This document shows positions 43,869 through 53,230 of a DNA stretch of 64,000 nt, one piece after another; position 1 is the stretch's first letter, and every line of letters starts with the position of its first letter. The notes under the pieces were generated by a model. The model saw only the letters and a list, made by a program, of their open reading frames with translations, searched no databases and was not told the DNA's origin. A program made the translations under genes and the position numbers. Source of the DNA: Pseudomonas frederiksbergensis (GTDB taxonomy: Bacteria; Pseudomonadota; Gammaproteobacteria; Pseudomonadales; Pseudomonadaceae); contig NZ_MOBM01000012.1 in NCBI RefSeq assembly GCF_003732275.1, positions 186,001-250,000 on the forward strand, in the 5' to 3' direction.

Positions 43869-45533
43869 GTGGAACGCGAATACATGGAATTCGACGTGGT
43901 CATCGTCGGTGCCGGCCCCGCTGGCCTGTCCGCCGCCTGCCGTTTGAAGCAGAAGGCCGCCGAAGCCGGTAAGGAAATCAGCGTCTGCGTGGTCGAAAAA
44001 GGCTCCGAGGTCGGCGCTCACATCCTGTCCGGTGCCGTGTTCGAACCACGCGCCCTGAACGAATTGTTCCCGGACTGGAAAGAACTCGGCGCTCCGCTGA
44101 ACACGCCAGTCACACGCGATGACATCTTCGTTCTGAAAAACGCCGACAGCGCGCAGAAGATTCCTGACTTCTTTGTGCCCAAGACCATGCACAACGAAGG
44201 CAACTACATCATCTCCCTGGGCAACCTATGCCGCTGGCTGGCCCAGCAGGCCGAGAACCTGGGCGTGGAAATCTACCCGGGCTTCGCCGCCCAGGAAGCA
44301 CTGTTCGATGAGAACGGCGTGGTTCGCGGGATCATCACCGGCGATCTTGGCGTTGACCGCGAAGGCAATCCCAAAGAAGGCCTGTACACCCCGGGCATGG
44401 AACTGCGTGCCAAGTACACGCTGTTCGCCGAAGGTTGCCGCGGCCATATCGGCAAGCAGCTGATCAAGCGCTTCAACCTCGACAGCGAAGCCGACGCCCA
44501 GCATTACGGCATCGGCCTGAAAGAAATCTGGGAAATCGACCCGGCCAAGCACCAGCCAGGCCTGGTGGTTCACACCGCCGGTTGGCCGCTGGACATCATG
44601 AGCACCGAGAACACCGGTGGCTCGTTCCTCTATCACCTGGAAAACAACCAGGTGGTGGTCGGCCTGATCGTCGATCTTTCCTACAGCAACACCTTCCTGT
44701 CGCCGTTCGACGAATTCCAGCGCCTCAAGCATCACCCGGTGCTCAAGCAATACCTGGAAGGCGGCAAGCGCATCAGCTACGGCGCGCGTGCTATCTCCAA
44801 AGGCGGCCTGAACTCGCTGCCGAAAATGGTCTTCAAGGGCGGCGCGCTGATCGGTTGCGACCTCGGCACCCTGAACTTCGCCAAGATCAAAGGCAGCCAC
44901 ACCGCGATGAAGTCCGGCATGCTCGCCGCTGACGCCGTGGCCGACGCGCTGTTCGCTGAAAAGGACGGCACCGAAGAGCTGACCACTTACGTCGACGCCT
45001 TCAAGAAGAGCTGGCTCTACGACGAACTGTTCGCCAGCCGTAACTTCGGCCCGGCGATGCACAAGTTCGGCCCGATCATCGGTGCCGGTTTCAACTGGCT
45101 CGACCAGAACATCTTCGGCGGCAAACTGCCGTTCACCCTGCACGACACCAAGCCCGATTACGCTTGCCTGAAACTGGCGGCCGACTGCAAGAAGATCGAC
45201 TACCCGAAACCGGACGGCAAGATCAGCTTCGACAAACTCAGCTCGGTGTTCATCTCCGGTACCAACCACGAAGAAGAACAGCCTTGCCACCTGAAGCTGG
45301 CCGACGCGAGCATTCCGATCGGCAAGAACCTGCCGATGTACGATGAACCTGCCCAGCGTTACTGCCCGGCTGGCGTGTACGAAGTGGTGACCAAGGAAGA
45401 CGGCGAGAAGCGCTTCCAGATCAACGCCCAGAACTGCGTTCACTGCAAGACCTGCGACATCAAGGACCCTGCACAGAACATCACCTGGGTGGCGCCGGAA
45501 GGCTCTGGCGGCCCGACTTACCCGAACATGTAA
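43869..45533 (+). CDS. etfQO: electron transfer flavoprotein-ubiquinone oxidoreductase
   Basis: Membrane-associated enzyme moving electrons from ETF to ubiquinone. The 554-residue protein has an N-terminal FAD motif VVIVGAGPAGLSAACRLKQ near 10-28, a quinone-binding/membrane-associating middle, and a C-terminal 4Fe-4S centre with a Cys in YCPAGVYEV and the cluster NCVHCKTCDIKDP. The start is GTG 43869 (MEREYMEFD), with TAGGAG eight bases before. It is divergent from etfBA and expected to be co-regulated with beta-oxidation. Confidence 0.95.
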   Translation: MEREYMEFDVVIVGAGPAGLSAACRLKQKAAEAGKEISVCVVEKGSEVGAHILSGAVFEPRALNELFPDWKELGAPLNTPVTRDDIFVLKNADSAQKIPDFFVPKTMHNEGNYIISLGNLCRWLAQQAENLGVEIYPGFAAQEALFDENGVVRGIITGDLGVDREGNPKEGLYTPGMELRAKYTLFAEGCRGHIGKQLIKRFNLDSEADAQHYGIGLKEIWEIDPAKHQPGLVVHTAGWPLDIMSTENTGGSFLYHLENNQVVVGLIVDLSYSNTFLSPFDEFQRLKHHPVLKQYLEGGKRISYGARAISKGGLNSLPKMVFKGGALIGCDLGTLNFAKIKGSHTAMKSGMLAADAVADALFAEKDGTEELTTYVDAFKKSWLYDELFASRNFGPAMHKFGPIIGAGFNWLDQNIFGGKLPFTLHDTKPDYACLKLAADCKKIDYPKPDGKISFDKLSSVFISGTNHEEEQPCHLKLADASIPIGKNLPMYDEPAQRYCPAGVYEVVTKEDGEKRFQINAQNCVHCKTCDIKDPAQNITWVAPEGSGGPTYPNM

Positions 45534-45551
45534 CTCAAATCGCTGAACAAC

Positions 45552-45578
45552 AAAGGCTCCCGAAATGGGGGCCTTTTT
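45552..45578 (+). terminator. rho-independent terminator of etfQO
   Basis: AAAGGCTCCC, loop GAAAT, GGGGGCCTTT followed by TT, 18 bases after the etfQO stop: 10-bp stem with one G-T pair. Confidence 0.9.
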
Positions 45579-45612
45579 GTTGCCCGTAATCCAGGCATCA
45601 ACACCAAACCAA

Positions 45613-45640
45613 TGTGGGAGCGGGCTTGCTCGCTCCCACA
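45613..45640. repeat. minimal REP-like palindrome, type B
   Basis: TGTGGGAGCG (45613-45622), eight bases, CGCTCCCACA (45631-45640). It looks like a type B unit pair with the centre deleted, between the convergent etfQO and AraC genes. Confidence 0.7.
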
Positions 45641-45657
45641 AGGGGATTGGTGGTGTA

Positions 45658-46548
45658 TCAAGCAGCGCGCTCATCCCCGGGATTGCGCTCAAAGTAACGC
45701 TTGTACTCGCGACTGAACTGCGACGTGCTCTGATACCCCACCCGATGCGCCACCTGGGCCACGCCCAACCCTTCGCCCAGCAACAACTGCTGGGCCCTGA
45801 GCAAGCGTAAACGCTTCAAATACTGCACCGGTGACAACAAGGTGCTGCGTTTGAAATGCTCATGAAACGTCGACGCGCTCATGTTCGCGCAACTGGCCAG
45901 GGTCTCGACGTTCAGCGGCTCGGTGTAATGCGCATGCAGATGACTCAGGGACGCCGCGATCCGCGCGAACTGCCCCTGTTGTTCCACCAGCGCCCGCAAC
46001 ACATCGGCTTGCGGCCCTCGCAACGCCACGAACAACAATTCACGCAAGCGCGCCGGGCCCATGATCTGGCATTCCAGCGGATCGTGCAGGCAGCGCAACA
46101 ACCGTTCCACACAACCGCGCATGGCATCGTCGAGGACTGCCGAGGTCATGGACTCAGGCGTCTGTGCGGGAACAGTGCGCCCCGGCGCCAGCCCCATGCC
46201 CAGCACCAATTCACTGAGCAGGACCCGGTCAATGGCGATGGAAACGCCTAGCATCGGGCCATCTGGAGCTGAAAAAGTCTCGCATTCGAAGGGTACTGGC
46301 AACGCCTGAATCAGGTAATACCCAGCGCCATATTCCAGAGTACGCGGGCCTAGATGCGCCAACTTGCCGCCCTGGGCGATGATGACCAGGCTTGGCTCGT
46401 AGATTTGCGGGCCACGGGTGACATCACAACTGGCTCGCATAAGCTGCACGCCCGGCAACGCGGTAGGCGCAAAGCCGTCGCGGGTGATCAGCGGCTGGAT
46501 CAACGAAACCAGGGTGGCATTGGCGTCGAGGTGACGGGTCAACAACAT
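45658..46548 (-). CDS. AraC-family regulator (YqhC-like, AraC_N + HTH)
   Basis: 296-residue regulator with the AraC_N cupin-like domain of the YqhC group (GVQLMRASCDVTRGPQIYEP, YLIQALPVPFECETF) and a C-terminal double HTH (LNVETLASCANMSASTFHEH, LGVAQVAHRVGYQSTSQFSR). YqhC relatives activate aldehyde reductase genes, and this gene is divergent from an alcohol dehydrogenase, so control of that gene is likely. The ATG at 46548 (MLLTRHLDAN) is preferred to an upstream GTG at 46575. Confidence 0.87.
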   Translation of the reverse strand: MLLTRHLDANATLVSLIQPLITRDGFAPTALPGVQLMRASCDVTRGPQIYEPSLVIIAQGGKLAHLGPRTLEYGAGYYLIQALPVPFECETFSAPDGPMLGVSIAIDRVLLSELVLGMGLAPGRTVPAQTPESMTSAVLDDAMRGCVERLLRCLHDPLECQIMGPARLRELLFVALRGPQADVLRALVEQQGQFARIAASLSHLHAHYTEPLNVETLASCANMSASTFHEHFKRSTLLSPVQYLKRLRLLRAQQLLLGEGLGVAQVAHRVGYQSTSQFSREYKRYFERNPGDERAA

Positions 46549-46752
46549 GGGGGAGCTCTTCACAAAAGAAGTCACAAAAAAGTCGCGAAAAAAGGGATGA
46601 AAGCATCATCGCAGGTCTGAACGCCAATGCGACCAATCAACGGTGCAAGCCGGAGGATTAGGCATGACACCCGGAGGAATCGCCATGGCCGGTAACCCGT
46701 GCGGCGCCCAGAATTGCTCGCCTCACCTGTCACTGCTTTTGCGAGGTTCACC
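46549..46752. promoter_or_regulatory. divergent AraC/alcohol dehydrogenase control region
   Basis: 204 bases between the divergent starts. Two GGAGG sequences (46652, 46673 regions) precede ATGs at 46664 and 46685 of a 48-codon frame that ends inside the dehydrogenase gene (46808-46810). No clear AraC-type direct repeat could be fixed by eye. Confidence 0.35.
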
Positions 46753-47805
46753 ATGTACACCGCCATCGGCTACGCCGCTCAATCAGCCACCACTCCCCTC
46801 GCCCCGATGAAATTCGAACGCCGCAGCCCACGCGCCGACGACGTTGCGATCGACATTCTCTATTGCGGCGTCTGCCATTCCGACATCCATCAGGCACGCA
46901 ACGAGTGGGGCATTGCTGTTTACCCACTGATGCCCGGCCACGAGATCGTCGGAAAAGTCACCGCCGTCGGTGCGAATGTTACCCAACACAAGGTCGGCGA
47001 TCTGGTCGGCGTCGGCTGCATGGTCGACTCGTGCCGTCACTGCGAAGCCTGCAAGGCGGATCTGGAGCAATACTGCCTGGAAGGTACGACCATGACGTAC
47101 GCCACCCCGGACCGGGTCGATGGCAGCAACACCATGGGCGGCTACTCCGACAGCATCGTGGTCAGCGAGCACTTTGTCGTGCGCATCCCGGAGAAACTCG
47201 ACCCGGCCAGCGCCGCGCCGATTCTGTGCGCCGGCATCACCACCTACTCGCCGCTCAAGCACTACGGGGTCAAGGCCGGCGACAAGGTCGGGATTCTCGG
47301 CATGGGTGGCCTCGGCCACATGGGCATCAAGTTCGCCAAGGCGATGGGCGCTGAAGTGACGTTGTTCACCCGCTCGGCGAGCAAGGCTGAAGAAGGTCGT
47401 CGTCAAGGCGCGGACCACGTGATCGTGTCCACCGACGCAGAACAGATGAAAGCCGCCGCGGGACATTTCGACTTCCTGCTGGACACCATTCCGGTGCAGC
47501 ACGACCTCAATCCCTACCTCGATACCCTGCGTTTCGACGGCGTACACATTCTGGTGGGCTTGATTGAACCGATCGATCCACCGGTCCACGCTGCCAAACT
47601 GGTACTGGGTCGTCGTGTGCTGGCCGGCTCGCTGATCGGCGGTATCGCCGAAACCCAGGAAGTGCTGGATTTCTGCGCCGAACACAGCATCACCTGCGAC
47701 ATCGAAATGCTCGACATCCGCCAGATCAACGAGGCTTACACCCGCATGATTGCCGGTGATGTGAAATACCGCTTCGTCATCGATATGGCGACGCTGAAAG
47801 TCTGA
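46753..47805 (+). CDS. zinc-dependent alcohol dehydrogenase / NADPH aldehyde reductase (YahK-like)
   Basis: 350-residue medium-chain dehydrogenase of the cinnamyl-alcohol dehydrogenase group. The catalytic zinc ligands are in YCGVCHSD and MPGHEIVG, the structural zinc Cys are in MVDSCRHCEACKADLEQYC, and the Rossmann GMGGLGHMG is near 180. Likely detoxifies aldehydes with NADPH. The ATG at 46753 (MYTAIGYAA) has GAGG upstream. It is divergent from the YqhC-like regulator and its stop is 15 bases from the IclR stop. Confidence 0.9.
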   Translation: MYTAIGYAAQSATTPLAPMKFERRSPRADDVAIDILYCGVCHSDIHQARNEWGIAVYPLMPGHEIVGKVTAVGANVTQHKVGDLVGVGCMVDSCRHCEACKADLEQYCLEGTTMTYATPDRVDGSNTMGGYSDSIVVSEHFVVRIPEKLDPASAAPILCAGITTYSPLKHYGVKAGDKVGILGMGGLGHMGIKFAKAMGAEVTLFTRSASKAEEGRRQGADHVIVSTDAEQMKAAAGHFDFLLDTIPVQHDLNPYLDTLRFDGVHILVGLIEPIDPPVHAAKLVLGRRVLAGSLIGGIAETQEVLDFCAEHSITCDIEMLDIRQINEAYTRMIAGDVKYRFVIDMATLKV

Positions 47806-47820
47806 TCAGACCCGCTCGAC

Positions 47821-48624
47821 TTATACCTTCAACCCGAGCTCCGCCGACAGCCGGGCTGTGACCCCTTTGATCAGGGGAATCAGCTCGGCCATTTTTTCCA
47901 GCGGCATGTACGGCACGGTGCTGGCAATGCTGATACCGGCGACAATGCGCTTGCTGGCATCGCGGATCGGCGCCGCCACGCAGCGGATCGACGGTTCGTT
48001 GTCTTCCAGGTCGAAGGCGTACCCGCCGGCCACGTACTCAATCATGCGCTGCTGAAACTGCTCCCAGGATTGCTCCGGGTGCTGCGGCCAGAACTGATTT
48101 TTCCCACCCACCGGCAAACTGATTTCGTACAGCCGTTGCCATTCTGCCTGCGTGTCATCGAGCATCAGCGCCTTACCGATCCCGGTACGCGCCAACGGCA
48201 TGCGATGACCGACCCGCGAACGCATTTCCGGACCATTGCGCCCCGGATTCTTGTGCAGGTACAGCACCTCGTCGCCCTCACGAATCGCCAAGTGAATGGT
48301 GTCGCCGGTCAACGCCGACAACTCATCCAGATACGGCCCCGCCAGCGTCACCAATGGCAGCTCTTCACGTGCCTGGAAACCCAGCTCGATCAGTTTCGGC
48401 CCCAGCAGATAACCGACTTGCGGCACCACCCGCAGATAACGCTCGTCCACCAGGCAACTGGCCAGACGATGAGTGGTGCTGCGCGTCGTGCCGATCAGCC
48501 GGGCGATTTCCTTGAGATCGCGGGCGCCACAGGCCACGGCCTGAACCACACCCAGGCCACGAAGCAGTGTCTGGGTGCCAGTCGGCGCAGCGTCCTTGGC
48601 GATTTTTGGGGCGTCTTCCTGCAT
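47821..48624 (-). CDS. IclR-family regulator of the D-galactonate genes (probable)
   Basis: 267-residue IclR regulator: N-terminal winged helix (ARDLKEIARLIGTTRSTTHR) and C-terminal effector domain (DTIHLAIREGDEVLYLHKNPG, LEDNEPSIRCVAAPIRD, GISIAST). It ends the minus-strand unit dgoK-dgoA-dgoD-transporter-regulator, 60 bases after the transporter stop. In Escherichia coli the corresponding regulator DgoR is a GntR protein, so a different family is used here. The target promoter is inferred to be ahead of dgoK. Confidence 0.82.
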   Translation of the reverse strand: MQEDAPKIAKDAAPTGTQTLLRGLGVVQAVACGARDLKEIARLIGTTRSTTHRLASCLVDERYLRVVPQVGYLLGPKLIELGFQAREELPLVTLAGPYLDELSALTGDTIHLAIREGDEVLYLHKNPGRNGPEMRSRVGHRMPLARTGIGKALMLDDTQAEWQRLYEISLPVGGKNQFWPQHPEQSWEQFQQRMIEYVAGGYAFDLEDNEPSIRCVAAPIRDASKRIVAGISIASTVPYMPLEKMAELIPLIKGVTARLSAELGLKV

Positions 48625-48684
48625 ATCCAGCCTTTACCGTTGAGCGAGTGAACGGGCGGCATTATGGTCGCCCGATGGCCGCGA

Positions 48685-49995
48685 CTACAACTTGATACGC
48701 TCGACCTTGCCCACCAGCAACACGTAGGAAAGCGCACCCAACAACGCCAGAACCGAGATATAGGTAATCGCCGGGGCAAACGAATCACCGGAAGCGAGAA
48801 AACCGATGACGATGGGCGTGGTAATCGCCGCCAGGTTACCGATGAAATTGAACACCCCACCGGTCAATCCAAGCAAGCGCGCCGGGGCCAGGGTCGACAC
48901 CAAGGACCAGGTAATCGAAGCCAGGCCATTGCCGAAGAAGGCCAACGCAAGGAAGGCAATCACCAGAGGCGTCGACTCGACGAAATTGGCACCGATGATC
49001 GAAGTGGAAATCAGCAGACCACCAATGATCGGCAACTTGCGGGCGAAACCCACCGTGTAGCCGCGACGGATCAAAAAGTCCGAGAAGAACCCCGAACACA
49101 GCACGCCGACGAAGGCCGCCAGAAACGGTAGCGACGCCAGCAAGCCAGACTTGATGAAGTCCATGCCGCGATATTTCACCAGGTAGGTCGGGAACCACGT
49201 CAGAAAAAACCACAGGGTCGAGTTGAGGCAGAACTGACCGAGGTAAATACCCCAGAGTTTGCGTTTGGTCAGAACGATGCCGAGATCGGTCCAGCTGAAT
49301 TTCGCCTTGGTCTTCGCGGTTTCTGCCTGGATATCCACCAGCCCGCCGCCTTCGCGGATCAGCTCGATTTCAGCATCATTGGCGCCCTTGAAATCCCGTG
49401 GCTCGCGATACACCGCGTACCAGATCACCGCCCAGATAATGCCCACCACGCCAGTGCTGACAAACACCATGTGCCAGCCATATTGGTGCTGCAGCCAGGC
49501 CAATACAGGCGTCAGGAACGCCAGACCAACGAATTGCCCGGACGTGTAGAAACCAATGGCGGTGGCACGTTCGCGCTCGGGGAACCAGGTCGTCACCACG
49601 CGGCTATTGATCGGATAGGCCGGCGCTTCCAGGGCACCGACCGCCATGCGCAGCACGAACAGCGCGATGAAACTGGCAGCGAAGCCGAGCATCACCGTAA
49701 CCAGCGACCACAGCAGCAAGGCGACGCTATACAGGATGCGCGGCGGCACCCGGTCCACCAGCCAGCCGCCGGGGATCTGCATGGCGGCGTAAGTCCAGCC
49801 GAAGGCGGAAAAGATCAGCCCGACATGGATCGGATCGATGCCCAGATCGCTGGTCAGCGCCGGGGCGGCAATGGACAGATTACTGCGGTCCAGGTAGTTG
49901 ATCACCACGGTGATGAACAACAGGACCATGATGAAAAACCGCTTGCGGCTCGGCGTCACCAACGACGCCTGCCCGGTGAGGGTTTGCGGTTGCAT
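48685..49995 (-). CDS. dgoT: MFS transporter, D-galactonate/hexuronate type
   Basis: 436-residue inner-membrane symporter with twelve helices of the anion:cation symporter (ACS) family. The start is MQPQTLTGQASLV with GAGG eight bases upstream; helices include MVLLFITVVINYLDRSNLSIA and the loop GGWLVDRVPPR. A 30-residue loop between helices 6 and 7 carries REPRDF. Expected to bring D-galactonate in by proton symport; specificity is inferred from the dgo neighbours. Confidence 0.82.
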   Translation of the reverse strand: MQPQTLTGQASLVTPSRKRFFIMVLLFITVVINYLDRSNLSIAAPALTSDLGIDPIHVGLIFSAFGWTYAAMQIPGGWLVDRVPPRILYSVALLLWSLVTVMLGFAASFIALFVLRMAVGALEAPAYPINSRVVTTWFPERERATAIGFYTSGQFVGLAFLTPVLAWLQHQYGWHMVFVSTGVVGIIWAVIWYAVYREPRDFKGANDAEIELIREGGGLVDIQAETAKTKAKFSWTDLGIVLTKRKLWGIYLGQFCLNSTLWFFLTWFPTYLVKYRGMDFIKSGLLASLPFLAAFVGVLCSGFFSDFLIRRGYTVGFARKLPIIGGLLISTSIIGANFVESTPLVIAFLALAFFGNGLASITWSLVSTLAPARLLGLTGGVFNFIGNLAAITTPIVIGFLASGDSFAPAITYISVLALLGALSYVLLVGKVERIKL

Positions 49996-50081
49996 GAGAG
50001 ATGCCTCTTCTTATGTTTATTGAGGTCGTGGAACGAACATGAACGCGGATCTCCTCTGCCTGGAGATAAAACCTGTGGGAG

Positions 50082-50165
50082 CGAGCCTGCTCGCGATGGC
50101 GTCTTGTCAGTCACATCAATGTCGGATGTGCCGCCATCATCGCGAGCAGGCTCGCTCCCACAGGG
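50082..50165. repeat. REP pair, type C, inside the dgo operon
   Basis: Inverted TGTGGGAGCGAGCCTGCTCG units at 50084-50109 and about 50139-50163 between dgoD and the transporter gene, in a same-strand unit. It could weaken expression of the transporter and regulator. Confidence 0.85.
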
Positions 50166-50185
50166 GTCGGTGGTGTATCAGCCAC

Positions 50186-51334
50186 TCACCACTCGGCAAA
50201 GCTGCCATCGGCATGGCGCCAGATCGGGTTGCGCCAGCGGTGGCCGACGGCGGCGCGTTCGATCACGTATTCCTCGTTGATCTCGATGCCCAGGCCCGGA
50301 CCATTGGGGATTTTCACGAAGCCCTTGTCGTAGTCGAATACCCGCGGATCTTTCACATAATCGAGCAGGTCATTGCTCTCGTTGTAATGGATGCCCAGGC
50401 TCTGCTCCTGGATGAATGCGTTGTAGCAAACAGCATCCAGTTGCAGGCACGCGGCCAGGGCAATCGGGCCCAACGGGCAATGCAGCGCCAGTGCCACGTC
50501 GTAGGCTTCGGCCATGTTGGCGATCTTGCGGGTTTCGGTGATGCCACCTGCGTGGGAGGCATCGGGCTGGATGATGTCGACGTAGCCTTCGCTGAGCACC
50601 CGCTTGAAATCCCAACGCGAAAACAACCGCTCGCCGAGGGCAATCGGTGTGCTGGTCAGCGGTGCGAGTTCTTTCAGCGCTTCGTAGTTTTCGCTGAGCA
50701 CCGGCTCTTCGATGAACATCAGTTTGTACGGGTCGAGCTCCTTTATCAGCACCTTGGCCATGGGCTTGTGTACCCGACCATGGAAGTCCACGCCGATGCC
50801 GACATTCGGGCCGACGGCATCGCGTACGGCGGCGACGTTGGCCAAGGCCAGATCGACCTTCTCGAAGGAATCGAGGAATTGCAGTTCTTCGGTGCCATTC
50901 ATTTTCACCGCCGTGAAACCACGGCTGACCGCTTCTTTCGCGGCGCGAGCGGTGTCCGCCGGGCGATCACCACCGATCCACGAATAAACGCGGATCTTGT
51001 CCCGTACCTGACCACCCAACAGATCACTGACCGACACACCCAGGGCCTTGCCCTTGATGTCCCACAACGCCTGGTCGATGCCGGCCAGGGCGCTCATGTG
51101 GATCGCACCGCCACGGTAGAAGCCGCCACGGTAGAGCACGGTCCAGATGTCTTCGATGTTGCGTGGGTCTTTGCCGATCAGGTAGTCGGACAATTCCTCA
51201 ACCGCAGCAGCGACGGTGTGCGCGCGGCCTTCGACCACGGGCTCACCCCAACCGGTCACGCCCTCGTCGGTTTCGACCTTGAGGAAGCACCAGCGCGGCG
51301 GAACGATGAAGGTGGTGAGTTTGGTGATTTTCAT
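50186..51334 (-). CDS. dgoD: D-galactonate dehydratase
   Basis: Enolase-superfamily dehydratase converting D-galactonate to 2-dehydro-3-deoxygalactonate. The 382-residue length is exactly that of DgoD. The metal ligands lie in [18 protein letters not shown] and ALGERLF regions, the catalytic His in DASHAGG and the C-terminal [13 protein letters not shown]. The start at 51334 ([17 protein letters not shown]) drops 11 spurious codons. It is followed by a REP pair before the transporter. Confidence 0.93.
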   Translation of the reverse strand: MKITKLTTFIVPPRWCFLKVETDEGVTGWGEPVVEGRAHTVAAAVEELSDYLIGKDPRNIEDIWTVLYRGGFYRGGAIHMSALAGIDQALWDIKGKALGVSVSDLLGGQVRDKIRVYSWIGGDRPADTARAAKEAVSRGFTAVKMNGTEELQFLDSFEKVDLALANVAAVRDAVGPNVGIGVDFHGRVHKPMAKVLIKELDPYKLMFIEEPVLSENYEALKELAPLTSTPIALGERLFSRWDFKRVLSEGYVDIIQPDASHAGGITETRKIANMAEAYDVALALHCPLGPIALAACLQLDAVCYNAFIQEQSLGIHYNESNDLLDYVKDPRVFDYDKGFVKIPNGPGLGIEINEEYVIERAAVGHRWRNPIWRHADGSFAEW

Positions 51335-51381
51335 CTCTATTGTCTCTCTTGTAGATGTAGCGCTCACAGCGCCAAAAAGTC

Positions 51382-52002
51382 TTAACGCAAAGCATTCCAG
51401 GCAGCGACATACGCCTTGGCGCGCACCGCTACTTCGTCAGCCGTCATGCCCGGTTTGAACAACCCGGAACCGAGACCGAAACCTTTGACGCCGGCCTCGA
51501 CAAACACCTGCATGTTGTCCGGCGTAATCCCGCCCACCGGCACCAGCACCGTCCCCGCCGGCAACACCGCCAGCCAAGCTTTCACAACGGCGGGGCCCAT
51601 CTGTTCGGCCGGGAACATCTTCAGCACATCCGCCCCTTCGCCCAATGCAGCAAAGGCTTCGGTCGGGGTCGCGACACCCGGCGACAGGAACAGCCCCGCC
51701 GCTTTCGCCGCACGCAACACCTTGGCATCGCTATGAGGCATGACGATCACTTGGCCGCCCGCCGCTTTCACTTGCTCGACCTGTTCCGGCGTCAACACCG
51801 TGCCCGCACCGATCAGGCAATCGGCGGGTAAGGTACTGCGCAGGATGCGGATACTTTCGTACGGCTCGGGGGAGTTAAGCGGCACTTCGATGACACGAAA
51901 TCCGGCCGAGTACAGGACTTCGCCAACAGCTGCCGCTTCTTGCGGACGCAGGCCACGCAGGATCGCGATCAGACCGTTTTGTGCCAGTGCTTGCTTGAGC
52001 AT
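51382..52002 (-). CDS. dgoA: 2-dehydro-3-deoxy-6-phosphogalactonate aldolase
   Basis: 206-residue KDPGal aldolase of the KDPG/KDPGal group, cleaving to pyruvate and glyceraldehyde-3-phosphate. The general base Glu lies in [25 protein letters not shown] binds phosphate and the Schiff-base Lys is in VLKMFPAE near 126. GGAGG stands six bases before the ATG. It lies between dgoK (19 bases upstream) and dgoD (47 bases downstream). Confidence 0.93.
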   Translation of the reverse strand: MLKQALAQNGLIAILRGLRPQEAAAVGEVLYSAGFRVIEVPLNSPEPYESIRILRSTLPADCLIGAGTVLTPEQVEQVKAAGGQVIVMPHSDAKVLRAAKAAGLFLSPGVATPTEAFAALGEGADVLKMFPAEQMGPAVVKAWLAVLPAGTVLVPVGGITPDNMQVFVEAGVKGFGLGSGLFKPGMTADEVAVRAKAYVAAWNALR

Positions 52003-52021
52003 GTCAGACCTCCAGTCAGGT

Positions 52022-53014
52022 TTAACGGGATGGGGGTGTCGTGATCAGTCCGGCGGCGACCGCCAACTGCCACAACCCGCGTTCGGTGGCCTGCTCGGCC
52101 AGGGTCACGCGGGCAAAACCGCAGGCGTCGAGCGCCCGGCTGTAGCGGGCGCAGAGTTGGGCATTGCCGATGAGGATGATCGAAGGCAGATGCACGCTGT
52201 TGCGTCGGCGCCGCAGAACGTTGGCGAGGGCCGACAGTTCATGGCCGATCAACAGGCCGGACAGATAGTCCGGCTGAGCGACGGCGCTGAGTTCACCGGT
52301 CAGCCCCAGACTGCGGGCACTGAACAGCGTCGACAGCGGCCCGATCTCGCCGTCCGCCGACAAGGCCACCCGCACGCCACGATCAAACGCTTCGCCATCG
52401 AAGGACGCGCCGCGCTGCTGAGTGCGACCGAGAATGCTGTGTTCACTGAGGACGGCGAAGATTTCGCCGGTCATGAACGTATCGAAATGCACGATGCAGC
52501 CGTCGGCCACTTCCACCCACTTCGAATGGCTGCCCGGCAAGCCGATCAACAAATCGTTGCCCGCCCCGCTCGGCAAATTCTGCAACACGCCGAGGACTTG
52601 GGTTTCCTCGCCGCGCATCACGTTCGGCAAGCGCGAACGCTGAATCACGCCCGGCACGATATGCACATCGACACCGCGAAGGCTGCGAACGGTTTGTAGG
52701 GAAGTTCCGAGATTGGCGACGTTCGCCGGCGTGTCGCAGTAGGCCGCTTCGCGCCAGCCCTGAGCACTGCCGACCATGCCGCAAGCAATCACCGGCAAAT
52801 CGGGCTGCGCGTCGAGCCAGTCACCGCAGGCCTCATCGAAGGCCAATTCAAAACCGTCGGCACATTCCTGGCCGGCGATGATTCGCGGCGTCTTGGGCAG
52901 CTGCATGATCCCGGACGACAGCGCACGCTGTTCCAGCACCTGGCCACCGAAGCCGAGTTTGTAAGCACGTAATGAGGTTGTCCCCCAATCGAGCGCGATC
53001 AATTGCGCCAGCAT
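52022..53014 (-). CDS. dgoK: 2-dehydro-3-deoxygalactonokinase
   Basis: 330-residue sugar kinase phosphorylating 2-dehydro-3-deoxygalactonate. IALDWGTTSLRAYKLG starts the ATPase core near residue 7 and the substrate region has GSHSKWVEV near 180. It is the promoter-proximal gene of the dgo unit. The ATG at 53014 (MLAQLIALDWG) has AGGTGAA upstream; the longer frame starts inside the promoter. Confidence 0.9.
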   Translation of the reverse strand: MLAQLIALDWGTTSLRAYKLGFGGQVLEQRALSSGIMQLPKTPRIIAGQECADGFELAFDEACGDWLDAQPDLPVIACGMVGSAQGWREAAYCDTPANVANLGTSLQTVRSLRGVDVHIVPGVIQRSRLPNVMRGEETQVLGVLQNLPSGAGNDLLIGLPGSHSKWVEVADGCIVHFDTFMTGEIFAVLSEHSILGRTQQRGASFDGEAFDRGVRVALSADGEIGPLSTLFSARSLGLTGELSAVAQPDYLSGLLIGHELSALANVLRRRRNSVHLPSIILIGNAQLCARYSRALDACGFARVTLAEQATERGLWQLAVAAGLITTPPSR

Positions 53015-53053
53015 CGCTTCACCTGTTTTGTTTTTTGGCAGTGAGTGAGCTGG

Positions 53054-53112
53054 ACTATAAACCTGGACGAAGGCAAATCTCAATATATAAATATCTATCC
53101 CACATATTGGGA
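53054..53112 (-). promoter_or_regulatory. candidate dgo promoter and operator dyad
   Basis: On the minus strand TTGAGA (complement of 53078-53083) and TATAGT (complement of 53054-53059) are 18 bases apart, 40 bases ahead of dgoK. Just upstream TCCCA-CATAT-TGGGA (53098-53112) is a perfect 5-bp dyad in AT-rich sequence, a possible IclR site. Confidence 0.4.
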
Positions 53113-53121
53113 GAAATACAA

Positions 53122-53224
53122 AAAAAGATCGCAGCCTTCGTCAGCTCCTACACGAGATTGTGTTCGACCGCGTTATTGCGTCGTACATCAAATCGGTAGG
53201 AGTTGCCGAAGGCTGCGATCTTTT
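53122..53224. repeat. inverted repeat, type D
   Basis: AAAGATCGCAGCCTTCGTCAG...TCCTAC (53122-53152) is inverted at about 53191-53224 (GTAGGAGTTGCCGAAGGCTGCGATCTTTT). It lies between the GNAT stop and the dgo promoter and ends in T-runs on both strands, so it can also act as a transcription terminator. Confidence 0.8.
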
Positions 53225-53230
53225 AGGGGG

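Noticed and set aside
46699..46752. GTG start giving an 18-residue longer alcohol dehydrogenase
   Set aside because: No ribosome-binding site precedes it, and the ATG at 46753 with GAGG gives the normal family N-terminus.
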